Of a stretch of DNA of 64,000 nucleotides, positions 32,379 through 44,406 are shown piece by piece. A program made the position numbers and the translations under genes. This stretch comes from Serendipita indica DSM 11827 (taxonomy: Eukaryota; Basidiomycota; Agaricomycetes; Sebacinales; Serendipitaceae), in assembly GCA_910890315.1 (NCBI GenBank), contig CAJVGD010000005.1, positions 186,001-250,000 of the forward strand, written 5' to 3'. Each line of letters begins with the position of its first letter. The stretch's first letter is position 1. The notes under the pieces were generated by a model. It was not told the origin of the DNA and searched no databases. It saw only the letters and a list, made by a program, of their open reading frames with translations.

Positions 32379-34640
32379 ATGATGGAAGCGGTCATAAGAT
32401 GGCTTATTTCCAACGCTTTCTTCTTTTTATTCCTTCAAGTTGGCCACAGCCTAGTCGCTGCAGAACTGCTCGATTGGTCGAGTCCACTCTACACGTTTGA
32501 CGGCAGCTGGACGCGGCAGAGCGATGGATACAGCACTTATGACGGTTCATGGTATCTTTCGTTCAGAGGTTTGTTCTTCCATCTTCTTTTTCGACATACC
32601 GTGACCAGAAAACCAGGCTCATCCTTCTCGGTTCCCTCGCAGCCTGGAGTGACCATCTCAGTCTGGGCAGATGGCTCGAGCTACAACAGTCATCAAAACG
32701 GAGACTTGAGTAACATTACACTTCTTCATGGAGATCATCAAGTATTGTTCCATGCAAAGTCAACAGGCTCGGAGCCCTACCTCTTCAAGGGCATCTAGTA
32801 AGTGTCAAAGGAATGATTTTTACGTCATCTGAGTGCTTCTCAGCCTCGAATTCAACAAGACCTCTCCGTCCTTTACCCCGGAAACGCTTGGCCTCACGCC
32901 TCATCCGTGCCCACAGACGCTCTCATACTCGAACCAGATTCAGACTGCGTCAAGAAGTCATGGCAATGGGATACTAACATGAACGAATGGGGTAACAACA
33001 ACAATACCGTCGTCGTTTCGGGCATGCGCACCACCTCTGGCGTCCCCGCTGTGACGGTTTTCTTCTGGGGAACCGGATTATGGCTGTTCGGTCCAAACTA
33101 TATTTCGAGAGATTATGTCGAAATTTCGTCGCGTGTCGACAAGGGAGATATTGTCAAGAAACAGTACGGGGCCACCAAGCGGGATCAACCTGTCTATCAG
33201 GCGCTATTATGGCAAGTGACTGGACTCTCAGAGGGAATTCATGCAGTCGATCTTTGGTTCCGCGCCGATGTCTTCGACACTACCTACTTTGATTACTTTC
33301 GGTACGAAAGTTTGCATTAGCAATAACCCTCGCTGAGACCTTTCTAGTGTCGCTGGTAATCTGACAAACTGCGGGATCTTTGAAGGCTCAGCTGCAACCC
33401 GTCAAGAACATTCGTTGTGGTGGTACGGGCAGATCATCTGGATCCTCACAGGAGGCATCTTCTTGGCTGGCCTCACCCTCATTTGCTGCTGGTGTTTATG
33501 TGCTGAGCCACGTACCCGTACCAGGTTTGCAGCTCGAACGATGGCCGTTTTAGCGGGTACGGTCATTGTGTCCATAAGATAAGGTCACTAACCGCTCGAT
33601 AGAAATCGAAAGGAAGCGTCTGGAAGAAGAAGAAACGACAAGAAGGGATACCGAGAGTGTTCACGTTCAACCACTTCCCACCGATGCCTCGATCATGGAC
33701 TCGCCACGGTCGATGGAGTCTCCACCAGCTACAGTTGTCCCTTTCAGCATGTCGACGCCACGGCGCTCTCCTCACGAAACTCTCGAACCCATTCAACATA
33801 CACTTCCGTTTATCTGGACGGGCATTGGACCGTATTATGCGGCCCCAACCTGGCGAGGGGACCTACATTCTTATCCGCCGCCACCTCGACAGCAACGCAA
33901 GTCACGACCCGTAAACACACCCTATGTCCCTACATCAATACTCGAATACGAAAACACCTCGGCTCCTGGTACGGACATCCCCGTCACCGAGGACGAACAC
34001 ACCCGACCCATAGTTTCGACGAACGGTGACGAAGATCGTTATCTTCGCCCGGCCGAACGTCAACAGAGAACCCATCACGAGCATAACCATCGAGCATCTC
34101 ACCCATCGAGTCTGCCGCAAATCCATATCTCACGCTCCTACTTCTCAAGATAATGCACTTCTTCTCGTTCCAGGACAACCACACCCCGAGTCTGGTCCCT
34201 CTCGTCAACAATTGCAACCAGAGTTGCAGTCACCCCCTGGCGTCACACGTGCTCCTGAATGGAACACTCCTCCGCCGGCGTACTTGACCGAGCTCAACAC
34301 ACCTCGTCGGCCGTTTGGATTACTCTCGCAAGGCGATCTCGGCAGACTCGTGAATCGCGTCACGGCACTTCGTGGTCATAATCGTGCGATGGGCCAAGAC
34401 GATGTCATACTAGAGAATCGAACTCTCGAAAAGCCTTCGTCCGCGACGCTGCGTGTGACTGTGCCGGATGAGCTTGAAGAAGGACCTAGTGAGAGGAGAG
34501 GAGAGGGAGAAGATCAAAGGAGCGATGTTCCCGGTGAAATGGATGAGGAGGATCCGGTGGAGATTCTTGCGCGAAGGATTGCGGAAGAAGATCCAGATGG
34601 GACTGCCGGCAGCCCGCATTCTCCTACTTCACCTCGATGA
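32379..34640 (+). CDS. Secreted/single-pass membrane protein with long cytoplasmic tail
   Basis: ATG 32379 begins a good signal peptide (MMEAVIRWLISNAFFFLFLQ, then VGHSLVAAE). The ectodomain has repeated aromatic/Asn motifs (YTFDGSWTRQSDGYSTYDGS, VTISVWADGSSYNSHQNG, AVTVFFWGTGLWLFGPN). Near 33,420-33,510 lies one transmembrane helix (WWYGQIIWILTGGIFLAGLT, then LICCWCLC), then an acidic/basic start (EIERKRLEEEETTRRD) and a Pro/Ser-rich tail. Introns at about 32799-32843 and 33303-33347 and near 33530-33600 fit. Two joins are unresolved: after exon 1 (frame LEFNKTSPS versus LSVLYPGNAWPHASS) and near 34,059-34,149, where a 91-nt intron would link the two tail frames. This layout (ectodomain, one helix, disordered tail) recurs in Agaricomycetes without assigned function; a surface sensor is one guess. 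Confidence 0.65.
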
Positions 34641-34817
34641 TCTTGTAATGTTGTTCAATACATGACTCTCATAAACTTGATGTGATCTTGAGGTCTTACG
34701 TCTTAAGCAGTGTTCAACTCGTGGTTTTCGAAAGCATCAATTAAAGAATCCTGCTTGGAAGGACTAACAACACCATTTGGCATTCATACAACATAGTCTA
34801 CCAATCATACACAGGAA

Positions 34818-36755
34818 CTAAGAGGCTATACGCCTTAGCAACCGTGGCCAGCCAACGAAATTATGGTACTTGGCTAAGGCCCAGTTTCCAGAGTAATTGT
34901 ACTTAACTAAGGCCCAGGGTTCATGGTTATCAGTTTGGAGTAGATACTCCACTTGCTCCTTTGTCGTAATATATTGACACTCGCTCTCTAGCCTTTGTAG
35001 TCGGTTCGACGGGAGAGTAATAGAAAGAGACCGAAACATAGACTTGATTATCGAAGATATAAAGGAATATATCATCTCGTTAACATGGAAGTGATATACT
35101 TGCAGGATGTGAAAGGCTGTTGCTATTGTCCATCTAGTTCGATAGACCTCGTCCATGAATTCAACCGCGAAGAAGATATTCAGCATGGCTTCTCGTGCCT
35201 CCAATCCTAGCCTTTTATGTAGGCGAACGTAGCAATCTCTTTCAGGACTGACTATGCTCGAGTGATCATTCTGGAGGGTGAGAGTATCAGGGCATTCGAC
35301 ATCTTGGAGTGCCTTCAAGGCACTATGTATCATTAATAGTCCATTATGCCCGTGTTGCCTTAATAGGATCCCTCTGGACATGGTGTCCAACATGGAGTTC
35401 AAGACCTCCAGCATCTCGGGTGGTAGAGATAGCAGCCCCAAGGGCGTGCGTCCGTTGGCATCCATAACCGATAGATTGGCCACCCGGAGACCAGCATCGG
35501 GATGTGCGAGCAGAAAAATTGCCTGGAGCAGATCCACCGTCTTTCGAACGTTGTAATTCCACTTCTCAAGCCGCTTCAGTATATGATAGTATAAGTTATC
35601 GCCAAGCTTATGAATTTCGGTAAGGAAAACATCTGTCGCATGGAGATCGTAGCCACTTCGTTTCAGAAGCGTGATCGCCCTGAGTAGGAGTCCTCTTTAG
35701 TGACTGAGTATCCTTTCCACTTGAGTAAAATATGCTTGGCGACGAATCGGGATATTCCACATCGTCGATAGAGCTCTTCTAATTTCCTCTGTCCCAATAG
35801 TTGCTCTTGCTCGTCTTCGGATGATGCCTCGTAGAAGAGCTGCTCGACTTGCCATCTAGGGTCTAATGGGTAGCATTTTGTGTCTCTTTTGCACGGTGAG
35901 AAAGGGTTTTTAATCCCTGGTGATATATGATTAGGATACTAATGTAAGAGGACATGCTTACGGTCCGGCCATAGCCCCGCGACGTATGTAGGACAAGGTT
36001 CTGCATTGAACGAGCCACGGCGAACTATTTGGGCAACAGTCTTTTCAATCAAAATCGAATTGCTTTGTAAAGCCTTGGGCACTTGTTCCCCGGCCTCGCG
36101 GCTAAAGAATACAGTCAGCGAAGCCAATGAAACCAATCGCATATCTCACGGATCCAATCGCATAATCTGCATTCGAAGTGCATTGTGGCATGAATGTAGG
36201 TCGCTGAGATCATTGTTCATGTCGAGTTCTTTCCGTGAATTTCTGTCATTACCGAACGGAAATCTCGATTTCCGTTTGACGAGAGGAGGATTTTCCAGCT
36301 GATGGAGTTGTTTGACCATATTTGACAGTGTGATACTAGTGGCAAACAACGAGAGATCAATTTCTCTCGTTGTTTCGACATTCTCGCGAGGAAACAGACG
36401 CCCGGCGTCTATCAGAGACTCTTTGAGGTCTGAAATAGCCTTCTCAAGCAGGTAGACTTCGATATGCAGACTCGGGATGATCGGATTGGGCAACGTGGGA
36501 CGACCGGCAAGTCCTTCGAGCTGGATACGGGTCAGAGTCATTTGTTGAATCAGATCTGGAATCGTCTTGCGTATTTGTGTAGGGTCCATTTCCGGGATGA
36601 TCGTGGCCAAATGCAAGATGCCAGTCTCCACTTGACTCCCTCGTATTCGACCTTGGAGTTGGACATGACAAAGTTATGGAAGCCGAGATGAAGTGAGCAT
36701 GCGCTAGAAGTGTAGCCGCTGTAGATCCATATGGATTGGTGTGCGTGGGGGCCAT
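34818..36755 (-). CDS. Uncharacterised protein with ankyrin-like motif, one frame break, 5' end unclear
   Basis: Supported exons (minus): about 36650-36150, 36101-35962, 35916-34818. Spliced blocks include TGILHLATIIPEMDPTQIRK, LHSCHNALRMQIMRLDPREA, GEQVPKALQSNSILIEKTVA, WQVEQLFYEASSEDEQEQLL and GISRFVAKHILLKWKGYSVT. A single ankyrin-like element, VMDANGRTPLGLLSL, lies after LLQAIFLLAHPDAGLRV. At plus-strand TTT 35696-35698 (AAA in the gene) one base is lacking; a fourth A gives VTKRGLLLRAITLLKRSGYD. The C-terminus holds a short internal echo (PWALVKYNYSGNWALAKYHN). The start is not resolved: frames beginning at 36755 and 36804 both look partly coding, and the upper one overlaps the first exon of the next gene. 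No function is claimed. Confidence 0.55.
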
Positions 36756-36806
36756 AGACGAGGGAGCATGTGCACCGGTTGATTTGTTCGCACCAGATTT
36801 TCAACC

Positions 36807-38002
36807 ATGTCCTCGACCAAATCTCTCCGTACGTTCTTGATGTTTTTACCTCTCATTCTACCTCATTTTTACATCTCATTCACCTGCTCCTATCTGCTCC
36901 TAATACTCACCCCTTTCTCCTGATTCCAAACAAACTCTGACGCCGTTTACTTCTAGTCGCTGTGTCGCTCTACGGAGCTATCATAGCCAGTGCATTCTAC
37001 ACTATTGTCACACACCTCGAACAATCCGGCGGCGCAGCCCTCCTCGAAGCCGGATGCCCACCACAACATCTCGCCCAATTCTCTAAAACCTATGGCACCG
37101 GCATCAAAGCAATCGACAACTTTCTATGCGGTGCAGATGTCTTCTTCACTGTCGCTTTAGAAGAGGGTGGACCAGTCGAGACGTTGACGAGGTTGTTCAC
37201 CCTCAATGGCGCGGTCATGAGCTTTGTGCTGCTCCTCGAAGCCAGTAGAAGCGACAAACCGTACGCTGCGTTTGTGTCCGTCGTATTCGGATTGGCGATG
37301 CAGGTCATCACAGCCGCCATCTCCTTTTCTACGTTTTGGATGTTGTTCGTCGCACAGGCGTATTGGTCTACGACGAGGAGTGGTAAGAAACCCTTGAAGA
37401 GGGTCGACGTCGAGGCGGCACTACTTGCGACGCTGGGCGGGTATATGATCCCAACAGCGTGGATGCTATTGACAAAGTCCACATGGGCAATTGTTGTATG
37501 GCAGCCATTCCCGGTGTACATGTCCATCATTCAGCAGGGTTGGACATTCTATCGCGCCAAGGCCTCTCCTCGTAATGAGGAACAGCTGGGCTCAGGATGG
37601 GATCTATTGCAGCTTTCCCTCCTCTTGTTCTCCGGTATCGGCACCATTAGCTGGATATACATACTCCTTCCCTATGTCACCGAAGCCTCTTCTCTCAGCT
37701 CTATCCTCCTCGACTTGTGGAATTGGCTGCCTACGTGGGACGTTCCTTCACCCTCGGCGACGACAATCCAAAGCGCTGCGCTGCATCTTTTGCAGTATGA
37801 TGCATTATGGGCGTTTGGGTCAACGATTCTAGCCTCCATCCTCCTGACGGATGATATAAAAGATGTGCTATTCGCCGTGCAGACGCTTCCGGTCCTCGTC
37901 GTCTTATTCGGTCCAGGCTCGGTTATAGGAGGATTATGGATGTTTAGGGAAATGAGGATCCTCATTGAAGAGCAGGAGAGGGCGGTCAAGAAGGCCAAGT
38001 AA
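36807..38002 (+). CDS. Multi-pass membrane protein, unknown function (355 aa)
   Basis: A 22-nt first exon (36807-36828, MSSTKSL) splices over a 128-nt intron to 36957-38002, giving LAVSLYGAIIASAFYT. Without it the long frame has no ATG. About eight hydrophobic segments are visible (around YGAIIASAFYTIV, NGAVMSFVLLLEA, AAFVSVVFGLAMQVIT, FSTFWMLFVAQAYW, ALLATLGGYMIPTAWMLL, LLQLSLLLFSGIGTISWIYI, FGSTILASILL, TLPVLVVLFGPGSVIGGLW). The C-terminus is charged (EEQERAVKKAK), probably cytosolic. I do not recognise the family. Its stop lies 47 bases from the convergent ARL2 stop. Confidence 0.75.
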
Positions 38003-38049
38003 TGTTCATCATGTATCTCGCAGTGGTGAAAGAATGTTTATCCGTTTGA

Positions 38050-38711
38050 CTACTCGGTAGTACTGTAGTAAAGCCTCCCCGCGACATCGTTCACGACCCA
38101 ATCCATGCCCGTTACGAGTCCCTCTCCAGTCATAGCACTGCAAGACTGAATCTTCCAATTGTGCGTCTTGATCGCGCGCAAGTCGAGTGCATCACGGATG
38201 TCGGCTTCGGATAGCGAACCCTGGATGTCCCGTTTGTTCGCAAAGACCAACAGGGAAGCACCTGCGAGGCGTTCTTCGAGGAGTAGCGCATGCAGCTCGG
38301 CTTTGCAGTCGTTCATGCGCATGTGGTCGGATGAGTCGACTACCCAGACGAGGGCGTCTGTCTGTTCGAAATAGTTGCGCCAATACGGTCGCAGCGTCTT
38401 TTGGCCGCCCACGTCCCCTATGATCCGCTCTCAGTATCTCTCGTTTGTTTTTACAGTCATAGACGTACAGATGTTCAGCGTGTATCTATATTTCGTTAGT
38501 ATATACGATGAAATGCGAGTAGACGCGGTGCGTACTTTCCATGGACAAACGTCTTGATATTGAATCCAAGCGTTGGGCTCACAGATAAGACATCTTCGTT
38601 GTTTAATTTCTTGATAATCGTCGTCTTTCCAGCGTTGTCCAGTCCCAGGAACAGAATCCGCATCTGGCGTTCCTTGCGGCGATTCTTGCGGATTACCGTA
38701 AGCAGGCCCAT
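38050..38711 (-). CDS. ARL2: ARF-like small GTPase ARL2
   Basis: Exons (minus) 38711-38536, 38485-38469 (17 nt) and 38417-38050 give 186 residues. It begins [20 protein letters not shown] as ARL2 does, with Gly2 for possible myristoylation. GTP-binding motifs: GLDNAGKT (P-loop), [10 protein letters not shown] (switch I), WDVGGQ (switch II, read only when the 17-nt exon YTLNI is spliced in), NKRD and the SAMTGEG loop. ARL2/Cin4 controls tubulin folding with cofactor D and affects microtubules and mitochondria. The NKRD variant of NKxD is acceptable. It is divergent from the permease, with 194 bases between the start codons. Confidence 0.94.
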
Positions 38712-38905
38712 AATAGAACTAGTACTTCTAGATAATTTGATAACTAGCAGATGAGTCTAATCTCAGGAGTGAATTGTGTCCCGTCTCTGCGCTAAGAGAT
38801 GACGGAAGAGGTCGACTGTCGCAGACTAGTCGAGGAACCAAACAAACGATTCCCTCTTGAACTCGCCCACTCCCCAACTGACAGAGAAAACGCATTAAAA
38901 ACAAG
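38712..38905. promoter_or_regulatory. Shared divergent promoter, ARL2 and amino-acid permease
   Basis: Only 194 bases separate the two opposite start codons, so both promoters must lie here. No specific box is claimed. Confidence 0.45.
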
Positions 38906-41518
38906 ATGAACGATCACGAAGCAGCGCAAAGCATCGATTCAGACGAACTCCAACTGGTACAACCTCTCTCCTCTCCACCCACCACGGCCATGGGCGACCG
39001 GCGCAGCGAACTCGTAGACATTCAGCACTAAAAGAGACGAGACTGGTAACGTGGTCACTACTTCTTCTCCTCTGAGCGAAATGCACGTACGGAAAGATTT
39101 ACTGGCTGCGGGTATCCTCGCGAACCGTCTCGTCTGTCGTTATTCCCCCCCCACCCTTTTGTCGACGAAGATTCCTCCTTGTCGATTGGGTTTTGACGAT
39201 GGACGACGGTTGAGCAGGATTGAGATCATACCGCTCGAACCTGAACAGCGCACGAGACCTGCGTAGGGAAGCCACAACTCACCCGTCGTGTCGCTCCTTC
39301 TACCCGCCTCGAGGGCGGGTATAGCGTCACAGTACTAACATTACCTTAGCAAAAGCTAGGGTACAAACAGGTCAGTGTACTTTTACCTCTTTTCGGAACA
39401 GAGATGACGATTGATTGGCGTAGACCCTCCATCGTACATGGCACTATGTCGAAAACTTTGCGGCTAGTTTTTGCGCCCTCAACTTTATCGGTGGCGTACG
39501 GTATGGCACTTCTCGCGTGCAGTTTGCTTCTTCGACTGACTTTGACATCTTAGCTCGGTATTCTTCTTAGGACTTCTCGCAGGTGGACCACTCGCCATGT
39601 GGACCTCCTATCTTGTCACACTCTTCGGAATGTTCATCACTGCTGCTGTCCTCGCAGAGATCTGCTCCGCACTCCCACTTAGCGGATCAATCTACATCTG
39701 GGCTGCCGAGGCCGCTGGTCCGAGTGAGTTCAATCTTTAACGGATGTTTCTTTACATAATAATGATGTCTCTCTCCCTATAGAACTGGCAAGGTTTGTCG
39801 CGTTTGTCGTCGCCTGGTGGGCATGTACCGCTTGGATGACATTTGCTGCGGGTAATTGTCAGGTGAGTATCGAACCTTGCTCTCGTGAAATGCCTGGATC
39901 ACTGAGAATACGATAGACCACGGCCAATTATATCATCTCACTCATGGTCGTGTACGAGTATGACTATCCTGGTGGGATCAGCATGGACAACGTCAAATTC
40001 CGTGCCTTTGTTTGGATTGTCTCGGAGTTGTTCCTCGTCATTGCAATTGCGCTTAACCATCTTCCACGTCTGTATCTTTTTTATTGCGATCCTCCTTCCC
40101 TCCTTTGTGCGTGTACTGACGGTTATATAGCAAGATGGTACTCCCGCGTCTTCAAGTTTTCCCTCGCACTCATGATGCTCGACTTCTTCCTGTGCATCAT
40201 CTGGCTCCCCATTGGCGCCTCCAAGACTTATGGCTTGCGAAGCACGCACGATGCCTTTATGACGACTTGTACGTTCAGTCATCTTGGGCTTTCTCTGCTT
40301 GCTTACTCGCTATAGACAACGGAACTGGCGCCCCGCCCGCATGGAACTGGATTCTTTCATTGTATGTATCATCAGAGCTCTTCCTGCGTGCTTAACCATC
40401 ATTATAGCCTCTTCACTGCTGGAACGCTCACTGGATTCGACGCGGCTGGGCACATTGCAGAGGAGACAAAAAATGCCAGGTAAGCCTAGTACCCAGCACT
40501 CCAACTCGCCAAGAGACTGACGTGCCACAGCATTGTCGCTGCTCGAGGAATCTTTACGAGCGCGGTCGCGACAGGCATCTGCGGCTTCCTGACGATGATC
40601 GTTTTCCTCTACTGCACGCCTAGCTTTGACGTTCTCTTCAACCTCTTCGCACCTCAACCATTCGTGCAAGTCTACGCACTCGCCCTCGGCAAGGGAGGTG
40701 CAGTGTTCATGACCTGTCTTGCGACATTGGGCTTGATTATCGTGCGTGTCTTCGCATTCCTTCGCAAGGTGAGAGCTGACGTGTTTATCTCCCCATCACG
40801 CGACGATAGAACACGAGCATCGCCGTCGTTGCTGCCTCGCGTCTCATCTATGCCGTCGCACGAGACGGTGTACTTCCAGGTTCCGGATGGATTAGTCAAG
40901 TCACAGCAGACGGCCAGCCTCGCAATGCCGTGCGGGTGATGTACATCTTCGGTGCTATTCTGTTGTGCACAATCCTTCCTTCCAATGTCGCCTTTACGTC
41001 TCTCATCTCTGCGGGTGGTGTGCCGACGATTGCGGCATATGGCCTGATTGCCCTGCTGAGATTGACGATGACACCTCGCTCGTTCAAGAGTAGCAAGTAC
41101 TATCTGGGAAAGATCGGCCCGGTTTTCTACGCTATCGCGGCCGCATTCCAGGCCTTGATCTTTGCTGTGAGTGAACGCATAGTTGACCGTGATGGGTGTA
41201 TTAACGATAGATAGGTCGACATCTCCCCATTCTTCTTCCCAGTTACTGTCCAGTATTTCAACTTTGTGCGTCCTTTGCCCATCACCGCGAACGTGCACTG
41301 ACGACATGTAGGCTCCTGTCATCTTCGGCGCAGCGACCATCTTTGCCATTCTGAGCTGGTGGTTCACACCCGAATCAAAGTGGCTCCGCCTCGAGCACGT
41401 CAGAAAGACGTTTGAAGGCGCAGACGGTCGTGGCGAGAGCGATCGCGAGAGTATCGCTGGCTCTGGTGATACCAAGCACGCTCAGAATACCGCTGATCCG
41501 ACTACGACAAGCAAATAA
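38906..41518 (+). CDS. Amino-acid permease, APC superfamily (GABA/choline permease-like)
   Basis: Thirteen exons sum to exactly 543 residues: 38906-38956, 39350-39370, 39424-39500, 39554-39723, 39783-39862, 39917-40067, 40131-40268, 40316-40361, 40408-40479, 40531-40741, 40810-41166, 41215-41265, 41312-41518. Hallmarks: LQLQKLGYKQTLHRTWHYVE, ALNFIGGVRSVFFLGLLAGG, EICSALPLSGSIYIWAAEAA, GFDAAGHIAEETKNAS and VAASRLIYAVARDGVLPGSG. These fit the fungal amino-acid/choline transporter group with about 12 helices. Such carriers import amino acids or related amines across the plasma or vacuolar membrane; the substrate is open. Intron 1 is 393 nt, against mostly 45-65 nt elsewhere in the gene, and contains a strong hairpin. 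The acidic, Ser-rich tail may be regulatory. Confidence 0.92.
39301..39321. repeat. Perfect 8-bp stem hairpin inside the long first intron
   Basis: TACCCGCC (39301-39308) and GGCGGGTA (39314-39321) are exact inverse complements around the five-base loop TCGAG. The stem is GC-rich and would be stable in RNA. It lies about 30 bases before the acceptor of permease intron 1. Confidence 0.6.
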
Positions 41519-41794
41519 GAGTCTCGTTGGTTGGAGAATGCATCGCTATACACGAACACCTGAACAGGTGATGGATGCACCCAATCGTCCTCATGGAATT
41601 GCAACAAAGGAGGAAGGAAACTGGGATATATACAGCCAGAAGAGATACATAGCAACCATAACTGTCAAATTCCCCACTCTCGAAACAAAATATTGCGTTT
41701 ATTCGTGTGCTGGCAGCAATGCTCTATGAATATCGAGACAGGAACTTCTGGTTGTTTGAGTAGAGCGCGGCAGATGGGGTTGAGGCTTATGTGG

Positions 41795-44406
41795 TTAGAG
41801 ATCGTCGTCAGCGAGCTCGTCGATCATCTCAGGGTCGATAGGCTGCTCTTCAACTTTGGGCGCAGTCTCTTCCTTCTTGACTTTCCTATTATCGAATTGG
41901 TTAGTTCGACGGGAGGAGGAAAGATGAAAGTCGTCGTATGAGGAGATTTACTCACTTGCTTGTGCCTGTCGACTTTCTGCCTTTTGTCCTCATACCCTGA
42001 TCCTCTGCAGGAGGGCGAAGGTTCTCGTGGATGACCTCATGCAGCCCATAGATTCTGTAGAGCTCAAATACGGCTTGTTCTTTATCCTTTGCCTCGATCA
42101 TTAGGTCCATGTCGTCGGGCAGATCTGCTGGGAGTGTGTCGCATCTGTCCGCGTGTGCGCGAAGTTCCATTGCGGTGACGGCACCTGGACGTGGCTGCGA
42201 GAGGTGCTGCTTGGGCTTGATGCCACGCCTGATCCAGGTTTCGTTGATGAGTGGGATCAACTCTGCCGCCGATCGACGCGAAGGCTGGGTATTTGTCAGT
42301 GCAAGTTTGAGATGGTGAATGTAAATGAATTACGTTGATCGAGTCGTGATGATAGTCGAAAACGATTGGTATCCCTAGTTCTGGGCAGACCTTCAACAAG
42401 TCATCGGCGTTGTAACAGATCTATACAGCATGTTAAAGATATACTGAAATCACAAAAAGCGATCTTACCTCGTCATTTTCCAGTACGAGTCGTCGCTTTA
42501 CGCGGTCGCTCAGCTTCTTTTGATAATTCTCCTTGAAGCGCGCGAGCGTTGTAGCCTTGTCACCATATACACCCTAGATCATTGTCAGTATAAAGATATA
42601 GCAGAGAGAAGTGACATACACCCATATGGATAATCATGACCGAGTCTTGATCCAAACCCATCCTGTCCATTATCTCCGCGTGATCTTTGAGCGTCCATCA
42701 GTATCAGGATACAAACAGGAGAAGGCTTGACACACATTCGAGTTCCTTGATACTCTGATCTACAACATTGTCCTTTGGCGAAGCGAGTTGTGTAAACTGT
42801 CCGGGATGCATGGTGAGGCGGTGGCCGTATTTTTTCGCGAGATCGCCAACGGCCTTGAGCTCTTCCGCGCAATAGGCGAGGTCGTATCCATGCTCGTTAT
42901 GCGAGGCGAATGGGAACATTTCAGATGACATGCGCATGAAGCGAATGCTACCGGTCTTGAGCACCACGCATATACGAGCCGAGTCGACCTACTTGTTCTT
43001 TTCGTTCCACTAGAAGAATGTTAACTGCATTCCTCGTATGGTACTGTGCTCACCTCAATCATTTGCAGTAAATCCTGCACATTCTGGCGTCCCAGCTCCT
43101 TGACTTTGTCGATACCAAACTTGGTGATCGTGTCCAATCGGCATGTCCTATGCACGTTTATGACAACTGGTGATCCGAGGCGAGATTGCGCTTACCGACT
43201 ACTAAAGATCGACGGCTTTTGTGCTCGTAGAACCGTGTTTAGACACGCCTAGAGAGAGTATGAGGGACTGAGCGCAGAAGGTATCACTTGACTGACATAT
43301 CCTAACCGACCTGATGACGTCGTGAGCCGCGGAAAAGTCTCAACAGCAAAAGGCTTACCTCTAAATGTCGTCGTTTTGCGTTCGACATCTGGAATGACAT
43401 AGACAACAGGTTCGGTGACTTTCGGCTTGCGTGTGCGCTTAGGTTTGGCGGGTTCGTCTGCATCTTCGCCTTCAGCCGTGCCGTCTCCTTCTACAGGTGC
43501 AATAGACTTTTTGCGAGCGCGAGGCTGCTTCGTAGCGTCACCTTCACCGTCTACTTCCATGGCTTCGCCATCCGTCTCCTCCTTTTTCTTCTTCTTGCTC
43601 GCACGCTTCTTGACGGGCTCTCCTTGCTCTGCATCTGTCTTTGCACCCTCGGCATCTTCTTCCTCTGGTCCACCCGCAGTGGATCGTTTGCGCTTTCTTG
43701 CGGGCTTCTTCACGGCCTCGGCACCTTCTTGCGTTTCCTCGCCTTCTGGTGCCTCGCTCGTCTCCTTCTGTGCATTCTTGGGCTTTCTTCTCCTTCGTCG
43801 GCGCTGAACAGGTTCATCATCAGATGAGTCCGAGTCCGAGTTACGGGGAGGGAGTGGTTGAATCTTGACAGGTTTGCGGACACGAGTCGAGCGACGTGGA
43901 ACAAACTCTTCTTCTTCTTCCTCTTCCTCTTCTCCTTCCTTTTTGTTCTCTTCTCCACCCTCGCCCTCGTCCCCGTCCGGTTTGCCGTTCATCATGCCGG
44001 CGGCGTCATCACCCGCTTCCGACAGAGGTGGGAGAGGATGAGAATCGGCGTTTGTGATAGTAGAGAGTGCCATGGGTGACCCACGGACTTTGCCATTCTC
44101 GACGATGGTCAACAAGCTTTTTGCAGGGCGAACTTCGGGCGAATGTGGATGGTCGATAGACATTGGACTGGCCATTTTCTTGTACGTCTGTTTGTTCTTA
44201 GTTTTCGCTTTGGCAGCTGGGGAGGATGCCAGCCTAATCTGGGTGTGGCCTAATTGTCCTCGTGAGTTTCCACGGTCCGCAGAGAGAATTTGGATAAGGG
44301 AAGAGGTGGGAGCACGAGTAAATATGAGATTCCTTGTCAATTGAGCAAAACAAGTTGCAGAAAGTCTCCTGGCCGGCAAATGGAGCACAGACGACGTCGG
44401 GAACAT
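41795..44406 (-). CDS. UVE1: UV-damage DNA endonuclease (UVDE/UvsE family)
   Basis: Eleven exons (minus): 44406-43359, 43310-43297, 43248-43196, 43147-43054, 43009-42993, 42947-42736, 42684-42620, 42573-42469, 42420-42334, 42284-41956, 41885-41795; 704 residues. The catalytic TIM barrel begins RGRLGYACLNTVLRAQKPSI and shows RMSSEMFPFASHNEHGYDL, YGHRLTMHPGQFTQL, MIIHMGGVYGDKATTL, RRLVLENDEICYNADDL, IVFDYHHDSIN and ELIPLINETW, with the metal-binding His, Glu and Asp of the family. UVDE nicks 5' to UV photoproducts, starting an excision pathway independent of nucleotide excision repair. The first ~340 residues are Lys/Glu-rich and probably disordered, with nuclear-localisation-like clusters. The extreme N-terminus (LPARRLSATCFAQLTRNLIF) looks like a mitochondrial presequence; an internal Met at 44175 (MASPMSIDH) could give a nuclear form. 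Two exons are 14 and 17 nt. Confidence 0.93.

Noticed and set aside
38957-39349. Extra gene or exon inside the long permease intron
   Set aside because: Short frames here (such as 39051-39266) have no features, and the flanking exons already join in frame.
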